Assembly: GCA_904378045.1 (NCBI GenBank)
Contig: CAJFHC010000009.1
Location: 1 to 64,000 of the forward strand
DNA: 64,000 nucleotides
Reading direction: 5' to 3'
From: Candidatus Metalachnospira gallinarum
GTDB lineage: Bacteria > Bacillota > Clostridia > Lachnospirales > Anaerotignaceae
The position numbers and the translations under genes were made by a program. Positions 1 to 8,127 of this stretch are shown here, piece after piece (the first letter of the stretch is position 1; every line of letters begins with the position of its first letter). Below the pieces are notes generated by a model that worked only from the letters and a program-made list of their open reading frames with translations, did no database searches and was not told where the DNA came from.

Positions 1-173
1 CCACGCTGAACTTTTTTAACGTGGTGTTTAGTCACTTTACAAAATGAATTGTAGCAACTCCTGGAAATTAAGTCAATAGAAATGCATATTCCGTGTATAA
101 GGTAAAACTGGTGTGCCTGTAAGTGTCTAAAATACTGAGTTTTCTTGTTGTGCAATATGTAGACGGGCGAAAG

Positions 174-217
174 TTGACACAACTTTTGACACAGTTTGAC
201 ACAGAAAAAAGTTGTGT
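174..217. promoter_or_regulatory. Triple TTGACACA repeat within a hairpin upstream of the two-component operon
   Basis: TTGACACA occurs three times, at 174-181, 186-193 and 196-203. In addition, ACACAACTTTT at 177-187 is the perfect inverted complement of 207-217, giving an 11-bp stem around a 19-nt loop. Direct repeats at about one helical turn plus a dyad suggest a protein-binding site or an RNA structure. No coding sequence covers it. The rest of 1-373 shows nothing recognisable except a likely -10 box near 325. Confidence 0.4.
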
Positions 218-301
218 AAAACAGCGATACATGGCCATTTGTGCCGGATGAAATATCGACGATGTTTTTGACTGAAAAATTTTATACGGATTTTTTCGGT
301 A

Positions 302-330
302 TGGATTTATTTCTGTTGTTGTTATATAAT
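302..330 (+). promoter_or_regulatory. Possible promoter of the response regulator operon
   Basis: TATAAT at 325-330 matches the -10 consensus fully, but the hexamer 17 bp upstream (TGGATT) is a poor -35. It is the only good -10 box between the window start and the two-component genes. An activator, perhaps acting through the repeats at 174-217, may compensate for the weak -35; that is inference. Confidence 0.35.
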
Positions 331-373
331 AGGAGAATGAAAAAGGTGAAAAATCAGCCAAAAATGAAGGGAT

Positions 374-604
374 GTGCGAACCATTAGGAAGCAAAGAGAC
401 AATAAATGTGTTATAATTATTTTTGTCGGGCTCGCGCTGTTTGTCGCCTTCCATTGGCATATTTATAACCGGGCCCAAAATGACGCCGAAACCGTTGAAA
501 AGTTTATAAATTCGGAACTTAATGGCAACGGCGGGGATTATGGTGAAAATTCCGGCGTTAAGGATGATGGCTCGGAATGGTTTATGGTGGATTATTTGAA
601 TTGA
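374..604 (+). CDS. Small hypothetical single-pass membrane protein
   Basis: An open frame of 76 codons starts with GTG. It has a basic N-terminus, one hydrophobic stretch at about residues 12-27 and an acidic, glycine- and asparagine-rich tail. It ends 18 bp before the response regulator start, so it could be co-transcribed with the two-component system. The purine stretch before the GTG is too close for a good ribosome binding site, and no family is recognised. It may be a short accessory membrane peptide of the signalling operon or a chance frame. Confidence 0.4.
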   Translation: MRTIRKQRDNKCVIIIFVGLALFVAFHWHIYNRAQNDAETVEKFINSELNGNGGDYGENSGVKDDGSEWFMVDYLN

Positions 605-621
605 GTACGGAGGATTTTTTG

Positions 622-1311
622 ATGGCATATAAAATATTGGTCGTTGATGATGAAAAGTTGATAGTAAAGGGAATAAAGTTCTCCCTTGAGCAGGATGGAA
701 TGGATATAGACGTGGCATATGACGGCGAGGAGGCGCTTGAGCTCATAAAGAAAAACGACTATGACCTTGCTGTTCTTGACGTAATGCTCCCTAAAATGGA
801 CGGACTGCAGGTGTGCAGAGAGGTGAGGGAGTTCTCGCAGATGCCCATTATAATGGTCACGGCAAAGGGAGAGGACATGGATAAGATACTCGGCCTGGAA
901 TACGGAGCCGACGATTATATGACAAAGCCCTTCAATATTCTTGAGCTTAAGGCGAGAATAAAGGCCGTGCTCAGAAGAAGCGCCGCCGCCAAGACGGATA
1001 AGGCTCCCGCGAAAAACGAGCTCAGGGCAAGGGATCTTGTGGTCGATCTTGACAGCAGGAGGGTGTTTGTGGACGGCAGAGAGGCCAATCTTACGGCAAA
1101 GGAATTTGATTTGCTTGAGCTTCTGATGAAAACTCCCGGAAAGGTATACAGCCGTGAAAAACTGCTGGATACGGTCTGGGGCTTCGATTATCCCGGAGAC
1201 GTGCGCACCGTTGACGTGCATGTAAGAAGGCTTAGGGAAAAAATAGAGAAAAAGCCCAGCGCGCCTGAATATATCTTTACAAAATGGGGAGTTGGCTATT
1301 ATTTTGGCTAA
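622..1311 (+). CDS. OmpR/PhoB-family response regulator (WalR-like)
   Basis: This is a cytoplasmic DNA-binding response regulator of 229 residues. The receiver domain (about 1-120) shows the acidic pair D9-D10, phosphoacceptor D53, T80 and K102 in the KPF motif. The winged-helix effector domain (about 130-229) has the TAKEFDLLELL and DVHVRRLREKIE motifs of the OmpR class. The ATG at 622 has a GGAGG seven bases upstream, so the longer in-frame extension is not used. The downstream histidine kinase overlaps the end of this gene, so the pair is translationally coupled. The closest functional analogue is WalR (YycF), which controls cell-wall metabolism in Firmicutes, but PhoP-like roles are equally possible. 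The family is certain; the WalR assignment is inference from sequence style and the envelope-related neighbour. Confidence 0.93.
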   Translation: MAYKILVVDDEKLIVKGIKFSLEQDGMDIDVAYDGEEALELIKKNDYDLAVLDVMLPKMDGLQVCREVREFSQMPIIMVTAKGEDMDKILGLEYGADDYMTKPFNILELKARIKAVLRRSAAAKTDKAPAKNELRARDLVVDLDSRRVFVDGREANLTAKEFDLLELLMKTPGKVYSREKLLDTVWGFDYPGDVRTVDVHVRRLREKIEKKPSAPEYIFTKWGVGYYFG

Positions 1312-2722
1312 AAAGAGTATTAAACTTAAATGGACGCTTTTTATAACCTACGCTTTGATAGGTATTTTTCCGCTGCTCATAGTGGCTCAGCTAACGCTTA
1401 ATTCCGTTCAGGAATATTTTGTCGAGGAAAGAAAAAAGGAGCTTCTGCTTCAGGCAAACGTCGTTTCCGGGCACATAGGGTTATCCGACTATATGTATGA
1501 TGAGAGCAAGACGCTCCTGTTTGACTATGACGTTCACCAGACAAGCAAGCAGAGCGGTTACAGGATAATCGTTATAGACCGCACGGGAGTGGTGGTCAAC
1601 GACTCAAACAAGACCGAGGAGGGCAAAACGTATTTCCTGCCGGAGGTGGTTGAGGCGCTCAACAACAGGGATACGGCCACTGTACAGGGAAACGACACCA
1701 TACATGCCGCCGTATCTATCATGGACGACAGGTCGAACTGCGTGGGCGTTGTGCTCGTCTGCGGCTCCATATCGGACATAGCCGTTACGGTGGACGCCAT
1801 AAGGCATAATATATTCAATATAATAATCATGCTTATGGTGATGATAGTCATTGTCATAACCATTCTCGCCTGGTGGTTCACGAACCCGCTCAACAGAAGC
1901 ATCGAGGTCATAAAGAAAATGGCCGAGGGGCATTTTGACCAGAGGATAGAGGTAAACGGTTATCTCCATACGGAACTGGCCGAACTGGCGGAATCAAGCA
2001 ATAATATGGCCGAGAAGCTGGATCAGGTCGAAACGAGCAGACAGGAGTTTGTTTCCAATGTCTCCCATGAGCTTAAAACGCCGCTGAGCTCCATAAAGGT
2101 GCTGAGTGATTCCATACTCATACAGGACCCAGAAACAGTGCCGAAGGAAATGTATGTTGAGTTTTTAAGGGATATAAATTCCGAGGTGGACAGGATGACG
2201 GCCATAATAAACGACCTGCTTACTCTTGTGCGCATGAACAGGCAGGAGGTCGCCCTTAAGCCGCTGGAGATAAACATAACCGATATGGTTGGGGACATAG
2301 TAAAGAGGCTTGAGCCCATAGCTAGGGCGAAAAACGTATCAATAAACTATAACCGTGTAAGGGAAGTTATCGCTGAGGTTGAGGAAACAAAGCTGTCCCT
2401 TGCGGTTTCAAACCTTATCGAAAACGCCATAAAATATAATGTCGATGACGGAAAGATAGACGTCTCGGTGGACTGCGACCACCAGAACGCCTTTATAACC
2501 GTGGCCGATACGGGCATAGGCATAGCCGAGGATGAGATCGGCAAGATATTTGACAGATTTTACAGGGTGGATAAAAATCGTGACAGGGAGACCGGAGGCA
2601 CGGGACTGGGGCTTTCCATAACCCGTTCCGCCGTGCTTATGCATAACGGAAGCATAAAGGTCTCCAGCAAGGAAAACGAGGGAACGACATTTGTAATAAC
2701 GATTCCCCTTAAACAGAAATGA
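1304..2722 (+). CDS. Membrane sensor histidine kinase (WalK-like)
   Basis: This is the cognate kinase of the upstream regulator, about 472 residues. A first membrane helix near residues 8-28 is followed by an extracytoplasmic sensor region with PAS/Cache-like character. A second helix lies near 167-190, then a HAMP linker. The dimerisation domain carries FVSNVSHELKTPL, with the phosphorylated histidine near residue 255. The ATPase domain has the N box (NLIENAIKYN), G1 (DTGIGI), F box (FDRFYR) and G2 (GGTGLGLS). The start is uncertain: TTG at 1304 lies 12 bases after GGGGAG, whereas TTG at 1292 is too close to it. The gene overlaps the regulator by 8 bp. It probably senses a cell-envelope cue and phosphorylates D53 of the regulator. 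Confidence 0.92.
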   Translation: MAKKSIKLKWTLFITYALIGIFPLLIVAQLTLNSVQEYFVEERKKELLLQANVVSGHIGLSDYMYDESKTLLFDYDVHQTSKQSGYRIIVIDRTGVVVNDSNKTEEGKTYFLPEVVEALNNRDTATVQGNDTIHAAVSIMDDRSNCVGVVLVCGSISDIAVTVDAIRHNIFNIIIMLMVMIVIVITILAWWFTNPLNRSIEVIKKMAEGHFDQRIEVNGYLHTELAELAESSNNMAEKLDQVETSRQEFVSNVSHELKTPLSSIKVLSDSILIQDPETVPKEMYVEFLRDINSEVDRMTAIINDLLTLVRMNRQEVALKPLEINITDMVGDIVKRLEPIARAKNVSINYNRVREVIAEVEETKLSLAVSNLIENAIKYNVDDGKIDVSVDCDHQNAFITVADTGIGIAEDEIGKIFDRFYRVDKNRDRETGGTGLGLSITRSAVLMHNGSIKVSSKENEGTTFVITIPLKQK

Positions 2723-2730
2723 GGGTAGAT

Positions 2731-3675
2731 ATGACAAGGAAAAAAACAATATTTTTCGTGTCCCTTACGCTCCTTATCGCCTTGTTGTTTTCGGGATGCG
2801 AAGCGAAAAAAACGGAGACTCTCCAGGGCGACGGAGTATCCGGCTGTGAGATATATTATATCGACGCCCTGACAGGAAAGATGAGATTCGATATTACTCC
2901 CATCGAGGGCGAAAGCCAGGAGGGGCAGGTGTATAACGCCTTTAAGAAAATGCAGGATATACAGCCCGCCGAGGAGAAGGAGCCGGCCGTTCCGGCGGAG
3001 CTTGAGCTTAATTCCCTGTATATAGACAGCGGTATTCTGAGGGCGGATTTCAATTCGGCGTACGAGGATATGGGGCTGGGCGATGAGCTTATATTCAGGT
3101 CGGCTTTTGTATATACGATTACGTCCTTTGATTTCATCGATTATGTATATATTACCGTGGACGGGCATCCGCTTAAAATGTCCAATGGGCAGTCACTTGG
3201 CAACCTCGGACGCAGTGACATAGTGACCGACGGCAATATTTCCGCCGAACCGACGAACTACGAGATTTTGACGCTCTATTTTATGAGCGCCGACGGAACA
3301 AGGCTCGACTATGAGATAAGAGAGGTAGAGGTAAATCCTAACCAGCCCATAGAGAGGTTTATAATCGAACAGCTTATCAAAGGCCCGGAGAACGGGGAAC
3401 TTAAAAGGGTCATACCGACGGACACGAAAATAAGGGACATCAGCGCGGCCGACGGCGTGTGCTATGTTGACCTTAGCTCGGACTTTGTCACAAAGCAGAC
3501 CGGAAGCTATGACGATGCCGTCGCCGCAGTCTACAGCATAGTTGATTCCCTCTGCGAGCTTGAGCAAGTCAGCAGGGTGCAGTTTCTCATAGAGGGCGAG
3601 AGATATGATAAATATGGGCATATAGTGGATATAACGACACCCGTGGAACCGAATTACGATATAGTTTTTGAGTGA
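2731..3675 (+). CDS. GerMN-domain lipoprotein
   Basis: A secreted lipoprotein of 314 residues. The N-terminus is a short basic and hydrophobic signal ending in a lipobox (LFSGC), so it is predicted to be lipid-anchored on the outer face of the membrane. Two GerMN (sporulation/germination) modules are seen, roughly residues 35-145 and 170-290. The second has the typical LYF opening, the proline-rich IERFIIEQLIKGP helix and the DLSSDFV strand. GerMN domains occur in GerM and in LpqB-like partners of envelope two-component systems. The ATG at 2731 follows GAGGG by five bases and is preferred to ATG 2719, which overlaps the kinase stop. Position in the operon suggests an accessory or effector lipoprotein of the sensor system. 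Confidence 0.85.
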   Translation: MTRKKTIFFVSLTLLIALLFSGCEAKKTETLQGDGVSGCEIYYIDALTGKMRFDITPIEGESQEGQVYNAFKKMQDIQPAEEKEPAVPAELELNSLYIDSGILRADFNSAYEDMGLGDELIFRSAFVYTITSFDFIDYVYITVDGHPLKMSNGQSLGNLGRSDIVTDGNISAEPTNYEILTLYFMSADGTRLDYEIREVEVNPNQPIERFIIEQLIKGPENGELKRVIPTDTKIRDISAADGVCYVDLSSDFVTKQTGSYDDAVAAVYSIVDSLCELEQVSRVQFLIEGERYDKYGHIVDITTPVEPNYDIVFE

Positions 3676-3686
3676 GCTGTTGATTT

Positions 3687-5939
3687 ATGAAAAGGCCGTT
3701 TGTCTGGTTTGTATGCGGACTTATGAGCGGTATATTGTCCGCGGCATATCTTAATAAAGCCTGCTTTGCCGCCGTGACGCTTACAGTCGCGGCGGTTTCC
3801 GTCTTTATGGGCGTAAAAAGACGCACCGGCGAGTGCTTTTATGTCCCGCTGTTCTGTGTTTTGGGATTCCTTATATGTTCGGCGGACATGCTCTCGGCGG
3901 GAAACGTGGGAGCGCTTGTGGACGATACGGACGCCGTTGTCAGGGGTACGGTGCGCTCGTTTTACATAACGGAGAGCGGGAAGCGCGCCATACAGCTTGA
4001 CGCCGACAGTCTGTCCTTCGGAGGAAATGACGTCGACAGGGATTTTACAGTGTTCCTTACCGTTTCGGACAGCGAAGCCAAAGCGGGCGACAGGGTTAGG
4101 GCCGAAGGAAGGCTTTACGGCTTTGAAGGAGCGACTAATCCGTATCAGACCGATTACAAAATGTATATGCTTTCCAATGGCTACGATTGCAGCATGTGGG
4201 CGGAGAGCGTTGAAAAGACCGGCGAAAACGGCTCTCTTATCTATAAAGTAGAACGGGCGAGGGAGAGGGTAAACGATTTCTTCGACAGGATGATGCCGCA
4301 AAAGGAGGCCGCCGTAATGAAGGCGCTTACCACGGGATATAAGCACGGCATCGACGAGAACACAAGGGAGACGTATAAAAATCTGGGCATAAGCCATCTG
4401 CTGGCGGTTTCTGGCATACATGTCTCGGTTATAGCGGGCTTTGTGTTTCTTCTGTTCTCTAAAATATTTGGCGGAAGCAGAAGAAAGGCCATGCCGTTCG
4501 CCGCGGCGTTTCTTGTGCTGTATCTGTTCTTTACTGGGGTATCGCCCTCGGCGCTCAGAGCGGTCATAATGACCGTAGCGGGATATATAGGATATATTTT
4601 GCGCAGGGACGGCGACAGGCTTAACATTACGGCTTTCAGCGCCCTTGTAATGCTTATCGCCAATCCGTTTTACCTTTGGAACCTGTCATTTCAGCTCTCC
4701 TACGCCGGTATAACGGCGGTTGGCGCGGCAAACGGGCTTTTGACGGGAAGGCGGATGAAAAAGCCGGTCAAGGCGTTTATGTTTTCCCTGCTTGTGTGGG
4801 TGTTCACTACGCCGCTCACGATGTATTATTTCGGAGGGGCGTCGCTCATATCGCCGCTTACGAATATAATATTCGTTCCGTACCTGAGCTGGGCGACCGG
4901 ACTCGGACTGCTTTCGGCTCTGATGTCGTTTTTCGGTGAATGGGCGCTGTTTCCAAAGACTGCCGGAGGGATGATTTGGCTTTACGACTTTCTGGCCGAA
5001 AAAGTCGGAACGGATATATTTTATATCGATACGGCCAAACCGACCGTGGCGGCGGTCGTGGGAATGTACGCCTTTATGGCGTTTGTCATATTTTTTATGG
5101 GCAGACGCAAAATGCTTAAACGAGGAGTGGCGGCATTTTCCGCCGCAGCGGCTGTATATGTTTTTTCGACGGTAAACGCTCCGGCGGAGGTCATATTTTT
5201 CGATTCCGGACAGGGTGACGCTTCAGCTGTATATATCCCGGGAAAACTGATGGCCGTCATTGACGGAGGTCCGGAGGGCGGAGCCGAGAGATCCGTTATA
5301 CCATATATCAAGGCGAAAACGGAAAGGGCTGACGTATTGTTTTTGAGCCATACCGACGCCGACCATTCCGGAGGAGCCATGGAACTGATCAGGCAGGGAC
5401 TTGTGGATACAGTTGTTATGTCAGCCTACTCGACGGGAGAAAGGGCGGATGAAATAAAGAGCCTCGCGGAAGAAAACGGAGTAGGGATCAGATATATGGA
5501 AGCCGGGGACATTTTGGAGCTGAACGGATGCGCATTCAAATGTCTCTATCCGGATGGGCCGGGAGCGAAAAGCGAAAACGAGGCTTCACTTGTAATAAAA
5601 GTATCGCTTGGCGAAACGGACATACTTTTTACCGGTGACATAAGCGAGGACAACGAAAAGGAGCTTTTGAAAAGAGATATAGACTGTGATATAATTAAGA
5701 TTGCCCATCACGGTTCGTCAACATCGTCATCGGAGCCGTTTCTCGTTATGACGGGAGCCGACACGGCGGTCATAGAGGCCGGAGAGGGCAATATGTACGG
5801 CTTCCCGCATGAGAAAGTTACGCGAAGGCTGGACAGTCTCGGAATGGAGACGTATATAACCGGCAGGGACGGAGCCGTGGCGTTTTATATGGATGATGAC
5901 GGAACGGTAAAAGACGTAAAAACCTTTAGATGTTCGTGA
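3687..5939 (+). CDS. comEC: ComEC/Rec2 competence DNA channel
   Basis: An integral membrane protein of 750 residues. It starts with an N-terminal hydrophobic and OB-like region (DUF4131), about residues 1-180. The central Competence domain (about 215-480) has the signature SHLLAVSGIHVSVI and many membrane helices. The C-terminal metallo-beta-lactamase-like domain (about 495-745) has SHTDADHSGG and IAHHGSSTS motifs. The family forms the channel that carries single-stranded DNA into the cytoplasm, and the C-terminal domain is the proposed nuclease for the non-transported strand. Full length, with no visible damage. comEA is not in the window. holA follows 27 bp later, a common arrangement in Firmicutes. 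Confidence 0.95.
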   Translation: MKRPFVWFVCGLMSGILSAAYLNKACFAAVTLTVAAVSVFMGVKRRTGECFYVPLFCVLGFLICSADMLSAGNVGALVDDTDAVVRGTVRSFYITESGKRAIQLDADSLSFGGNDVDRDFTVFLTVSDSEAKAGDRVRAEGRLYGFEGATNPYQTDYKMYMLSNGYDCSMWAESVEKTGENGSLIYKVERARERVNDFFDRMMPQKEAAVMKALTTGYKHGIDENTRETYKNLGISHLLAVSGIHVSVIAGFVFLLFSKIFGGSRRKAMPFAAAFLVLYLFFTGVSPSALRAVIMTVAGYIGYILRRDGDRLNITAFSALVMLIANPFYLWNLSFQLSYAGITAVGAANGLLTGRRMKKPVKAFMFSLLVWVFTTPLTMYYFGGASLISPLTNIIFVPYLSWATGLGLLSALMSFFGEWALFPKTAGGMIWLYDFLAEKVGTDIFYIDTAKPTVAAVVGMYAFMAFVIFFMGRRKMLKRGVAAFSAAAAVYVFSTVNAPAEVIFFDSGQGDASAVYIPGKLMAVIDGGPEGGAERSVIPYIKAKTERADVLFLSHTDADHSGGAMELIRQGLVDTVVMSAYSTGERADEIKSLAEENGVGIRYMEAGDILELNGCAFKCLYPDGPGAKSENEASLVIKVSLGETDILFTGDISEDNEKELLKRDIDCDIIKIAHHGSSTSSSEPFLVMTGADTAVIEAGEGNMYGFPHEKVTRRLDSLGMETYITGRDGAVAFYMDDDGTVKDVKTFRCS

Positions 5940-5966
5940 AGGCAATAAAAACAGAGGAACCTATCA

Positions 5967-6998
5967 ATGAAAACGAAAACAGGAAAAGGAACGGAAAATA
6001 AAACTGACATTGAAAGCATTTTAAAGGAACTTACCGGCGATGGCATAAAGGGGTGCTATCTGCTTTACGGAGAAGACGAGTATACAAGGCGCAAGGCGGA
6101 AGAAAGGCTTAAAAGAGCCGTTGTGGACGAGGCATCCGAGATGATGAATCTGTCTGTTTTCAGCGACGTGAAAACAACGGCAGGACAAATAATAGAGGCT
6201 GCCGAGACCATGCCGTTTCTTAGCGACAGAAGATTTATACTGGCAAAGGACTGCGGTTTTTTCTCCGAGGGAAAGAAAGCGGAGACAGAGCTGCTGGCCG
6301 AATACATACCGCAGATACCGGATACGGCCTGCGTGGTCTTTTCCGAGACGGCTCCGGATAAAAGAATGAAGCTGTATAAGGCGGTGGATAAAAACGGACG
6401 TACGGCTGAGTTTAAAAAGCTCGGGGAAGCCGGCCTTGCCGATCTGGCGGAAAAGAAGCTGACGGAAAGCGGATTGAGGATTTCCAAGGGAATGTGCGTT
6501 TATCTGGCGAGAAACTGCTCCGACGGCGAAATGCTGAACAACGAATGCGAAAAGCTCATATCGTTTATGGGCGAAAGAAAGGAAGTAACTTCGGCGGATA
6601 TTGACGCGGTGGGCGCGAAGAATACGGAAACAAAGGTGTTTGACCTGGTGGACGCCATGATAACGGGAAAGACGGAAAAAGCGCTTGAAATATACCGGAA
6701 TATGCTGGCGGTAAATGAGTCGCCCATAATGGTGCTGTCGCTCATATCAAGGCAGTTCAGGATAATGCTGAAATGCAAGAGCCTGTCGCAGAGCGGATAT
6801 TCCGAAAACGACATGGCGGCTAAAATAGGAGTCAATCCCTATGCCGCCAAAATAGCCCTGAGACAGAGCAGGAGCTTTGGATATGATATTATAGAGCAAA
6901 TGCTTAACAGGTGCATTGAAACGGATTACAGCATAAAATCCGGCGCTTTAAACGCGGAGACGGGAGTAGAACTTGTCATAGCCATGGGAATAGAATGA
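5967..6998 (+). CDS. holA: DNA polymerase III delta subunit
   Basis: A protein of 343 residues matching HolA, the clamp-loader delta subunit that opens the sliding clamp during replication. The N-terminal domain begins with the GCYLLYGEDEYTRRKAEERL stretch, which is typical of the delta ATPase-like fold without a working Walker motif. The C-terminal collar region contains helices such as NESPIMVLSLISRQFR. The order comEC-holA is conserved in many Firmicutes. GAGG lies about nine bases before the ATG. Confidence 0.93.
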   Translation: MKTKTGKGTENKTDIESILKELTGDGIKGCYLLYGEDEYTRRKAEERLKRAVVDEASEMMNLSVFSDVKTTAGQIIEAAETMPFLSDRRFILAKDCGFFSEGKKAETELLAEYIPQIPDTACVVFSETAPDKRMKLYKAVDKNGRTAEFKKLGEAGLADLAEKKLTESGLRISKGMCVYLARNCSDGEMLNNECEKLISFMGERKEVTSADIDAVGAKNTETKVFDLVDAMITGKTEKALEIYRNMLAVNESPIMVLSLISRQFRIMLKCKSLSQSGYSENDMAAKIGVNPYAAKIALRQSRSFGYDIIEQMLNRCIETDYSIKSGALNAETGVELVIAMGIE

Positions 6999-7066
6999 TT
7001 TTCGGAAAGTTTACCGGAGAACGTCATATAATTGAATAGACAATGAGTATCGGACGGGAGCCTGTT

Positions 7067-7219
7067 ATGAACGGGAAAAAGAAAAAATTTCTGGGAGCTG
7101 TACTTACGGCCTTTGGCCTTGGGATGATCATAGCGGGCTTCATCCCTCTTTGGGGACTTATAGGAGCCATAGCGCTTACGGCGGCGGGGATATACCTGCT
7201 TACCGATAACGGATGTTAA
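7067..7219 (+). CDS. Small conserved-type membrane protein, 50 residues
   Basis: A short frame with a strong ribosome binding site (GGGAG six bases before ATG 7067). It encodes a basic N-terminus (MNGKKKKFLG) and two hydrophobic stretches, about residues 9-25 and 28-45, separated by a proline-tryptophan turn. It is therefore a likely two-helix membrane miniprotein. It lies between holA and the convergent terminator shared with rpmB. No specific family is assigned. Confidence 0.7.
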   Translation: MNGKKKKFLGAVLTAFGLGMIIAGFIPLWGLIGAIALTAAGIYLLTDNGC

Positions 7220-7251
7220 AAAATAGATTGGAAAATAAAAAAATACACGAA

Positions 7252-7279
7252 AAAAGGCCGTTGAAATCAATGGCCTTTT
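7252..7279. terminator. Bidirectional terminator between the 50-residue gene and rpmB
   Basis: A 12-bp stem (7252-7263 with 7268-7279, one G-T pair) has a 4-nt loop. The minus strand continues into a run of T, so it mainly serves rpmB. The plus-strand side gives a shorter T run. Confidence 0.75.
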
Positions 7280-7298
7280 GCATTCGTATATGATAGGA

Positions 7299-7499
7299 TC
7301 AGAAAGCGCGTGTTACTGCACCGGAACGGAGGCATCTTGTGCAGATGTAGATAGATCTGATTGTTCCGTTATCGTTGATTTTAACCTTTTTTACATTGGG
7401 TTTCCACGTTCTGTTGGCACGTCTGCTGACCTGGCTACGGTTGATGCTGATTCTGTGTCCCGTGCGCATACCCTTTTCACAAATTTCACACTTTGCCAT
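7299..7499 (-). CDS. rpmB: 50S ribosomal protein L28
   Basis: A basic 66-residue protein starting MAKCEICEKG and containing GHRISINRSQVSRR and an ICTRCLRSG motif. It matches the zinc-ribbon form of L28, with two CxxC pairs (C4/C7 and the pair near residue 53). It is a large-subunit ribosomal component. Transcribed leftward and divergent from the Asp23-DAK2-recG operon, the usual Firmicutes arrangement. AGGAGGT lies just upstream of the start on the minus strand. Confidence 0.97.
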   Translation of the reverse strand: MAKCEICEKGMRTGHRISINRSQVSRRANRTWKPNVKKVKINDNGTIRSIYICTRCLRSGAVTRAF

Positions 7500-7541
7500 T
7501 TCTTACACCTCCTAGTTGCTATTGCGTGACATAACAAATGT

Positions 7542-7570
7542 ATATTATCAGAAATGAAGCAAATTTGCAA
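7542..7570 (-). promoter_or_regulatory. Probable rpmB promoter
   Basis: Read on the minus strand: TTGCAA (7570-7565), a 17-bp spacer, then TAATAT (7547-7542). The start site would fall about 35 bp before the rpmB start codon. Confidence 0.5.
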
Positions 7571-7711
7571 GAAGTTTTGAAAGTTTTCCGCAAATTTTTT
7601 TTAGGACAGTGTAAAAAGCCCATAAAACCGGCGTTAAACCGAATTTTGCGCATTAATTTTGTTCAATTATCGGCGGAAAGGCAAAAAATGTTTTTATTTT
7701 TAACATTATAG

Positions 7712-7720
7712 TGGTATAAT
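7712..7720 (+). promoter_or_regulatory. Extended -10 promoter of the Asp23-DAK2 operon
   Basis: TGGTATAAT at 7712-7720 is a full TGnTATAAT extended -10. The region 17 bp upstream is only a T-rich stretch with no clear -35, as is common for extended -10 promoters. The Asp23 start is 34 bp downstream. Confidence 0.5.
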
Positions 7721-7753
7721 ATAAAGGACTATAGGATTTAGGAGGTAGGGAAA

Positions 7754-8110
7754 ATGTCAGCGAAACTTGAAAATCAATACGGAACGATCTCCATTGAGAA
7801 TGAAGTTATAGCCAGAGTTGCGGGTCTTACGGCGCTGGACTGCTATGGCATTGTCGGCATGGCGGCTAAAAACGTAAAAGACGGCCTTGTGCAGCTTCTC
7901 AAGCGTGAAAGCCTCACAAAGGGCATCAGGATCAACATAAACGAAGACAGAGTAATTATAGATATGCACATTATCGTTGAATATGGCACGAATATAACGG
8001 CCATCGCGGAGAATACCATCAATACGGTCAAATATAAGGTAGAGACTGTCTGCGGTATCGACGTAGAACAGGTTAATGTGTTTGTCGAAGGCGTTCGCGT
8101 CGACGGCTGA
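7754..8110 (+). CDS. Asp23/Gls24 family envelope stress protein
   Basis: A protein of 118 residues covering the single Asp23/Gls24 domain (YloU type). It opens with the pattern YGTISIENEVIARVAGLTAL and ends with a VNVFVEGVRV strand. Members are small cytoplasmic or membrane-associated proteins linked to cell-envelope homeostasis. A strong ribosome binding site (AGGAGGT) precedes the ATG. The next gene starts 17 bp downstream and encodes a DAK2 kinase. This yloU-yloV-recG order is conserved in Firmicutes, which supports the call. Confidence 0.93.
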   Translation: MSAKLENQYGTISIENEVIARVAGLTALDCYGIVGMAAKNVKDGLVQLLKRESLTKGIRININEDRVIIDMHIIVEYGTNITAIAENTINTVKYKVETVCGIDVEQVNVFVEGVRVDG

Positions 8111-8127
8111 TTTAAGGAGGACTTTCG

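Noticed and set aside
68-718. Minus-strand frame of 216 codons at the window start
   Set aside because: It crosses a promoter-like region and the start of the response regulator, and no start signal or domain is seen.
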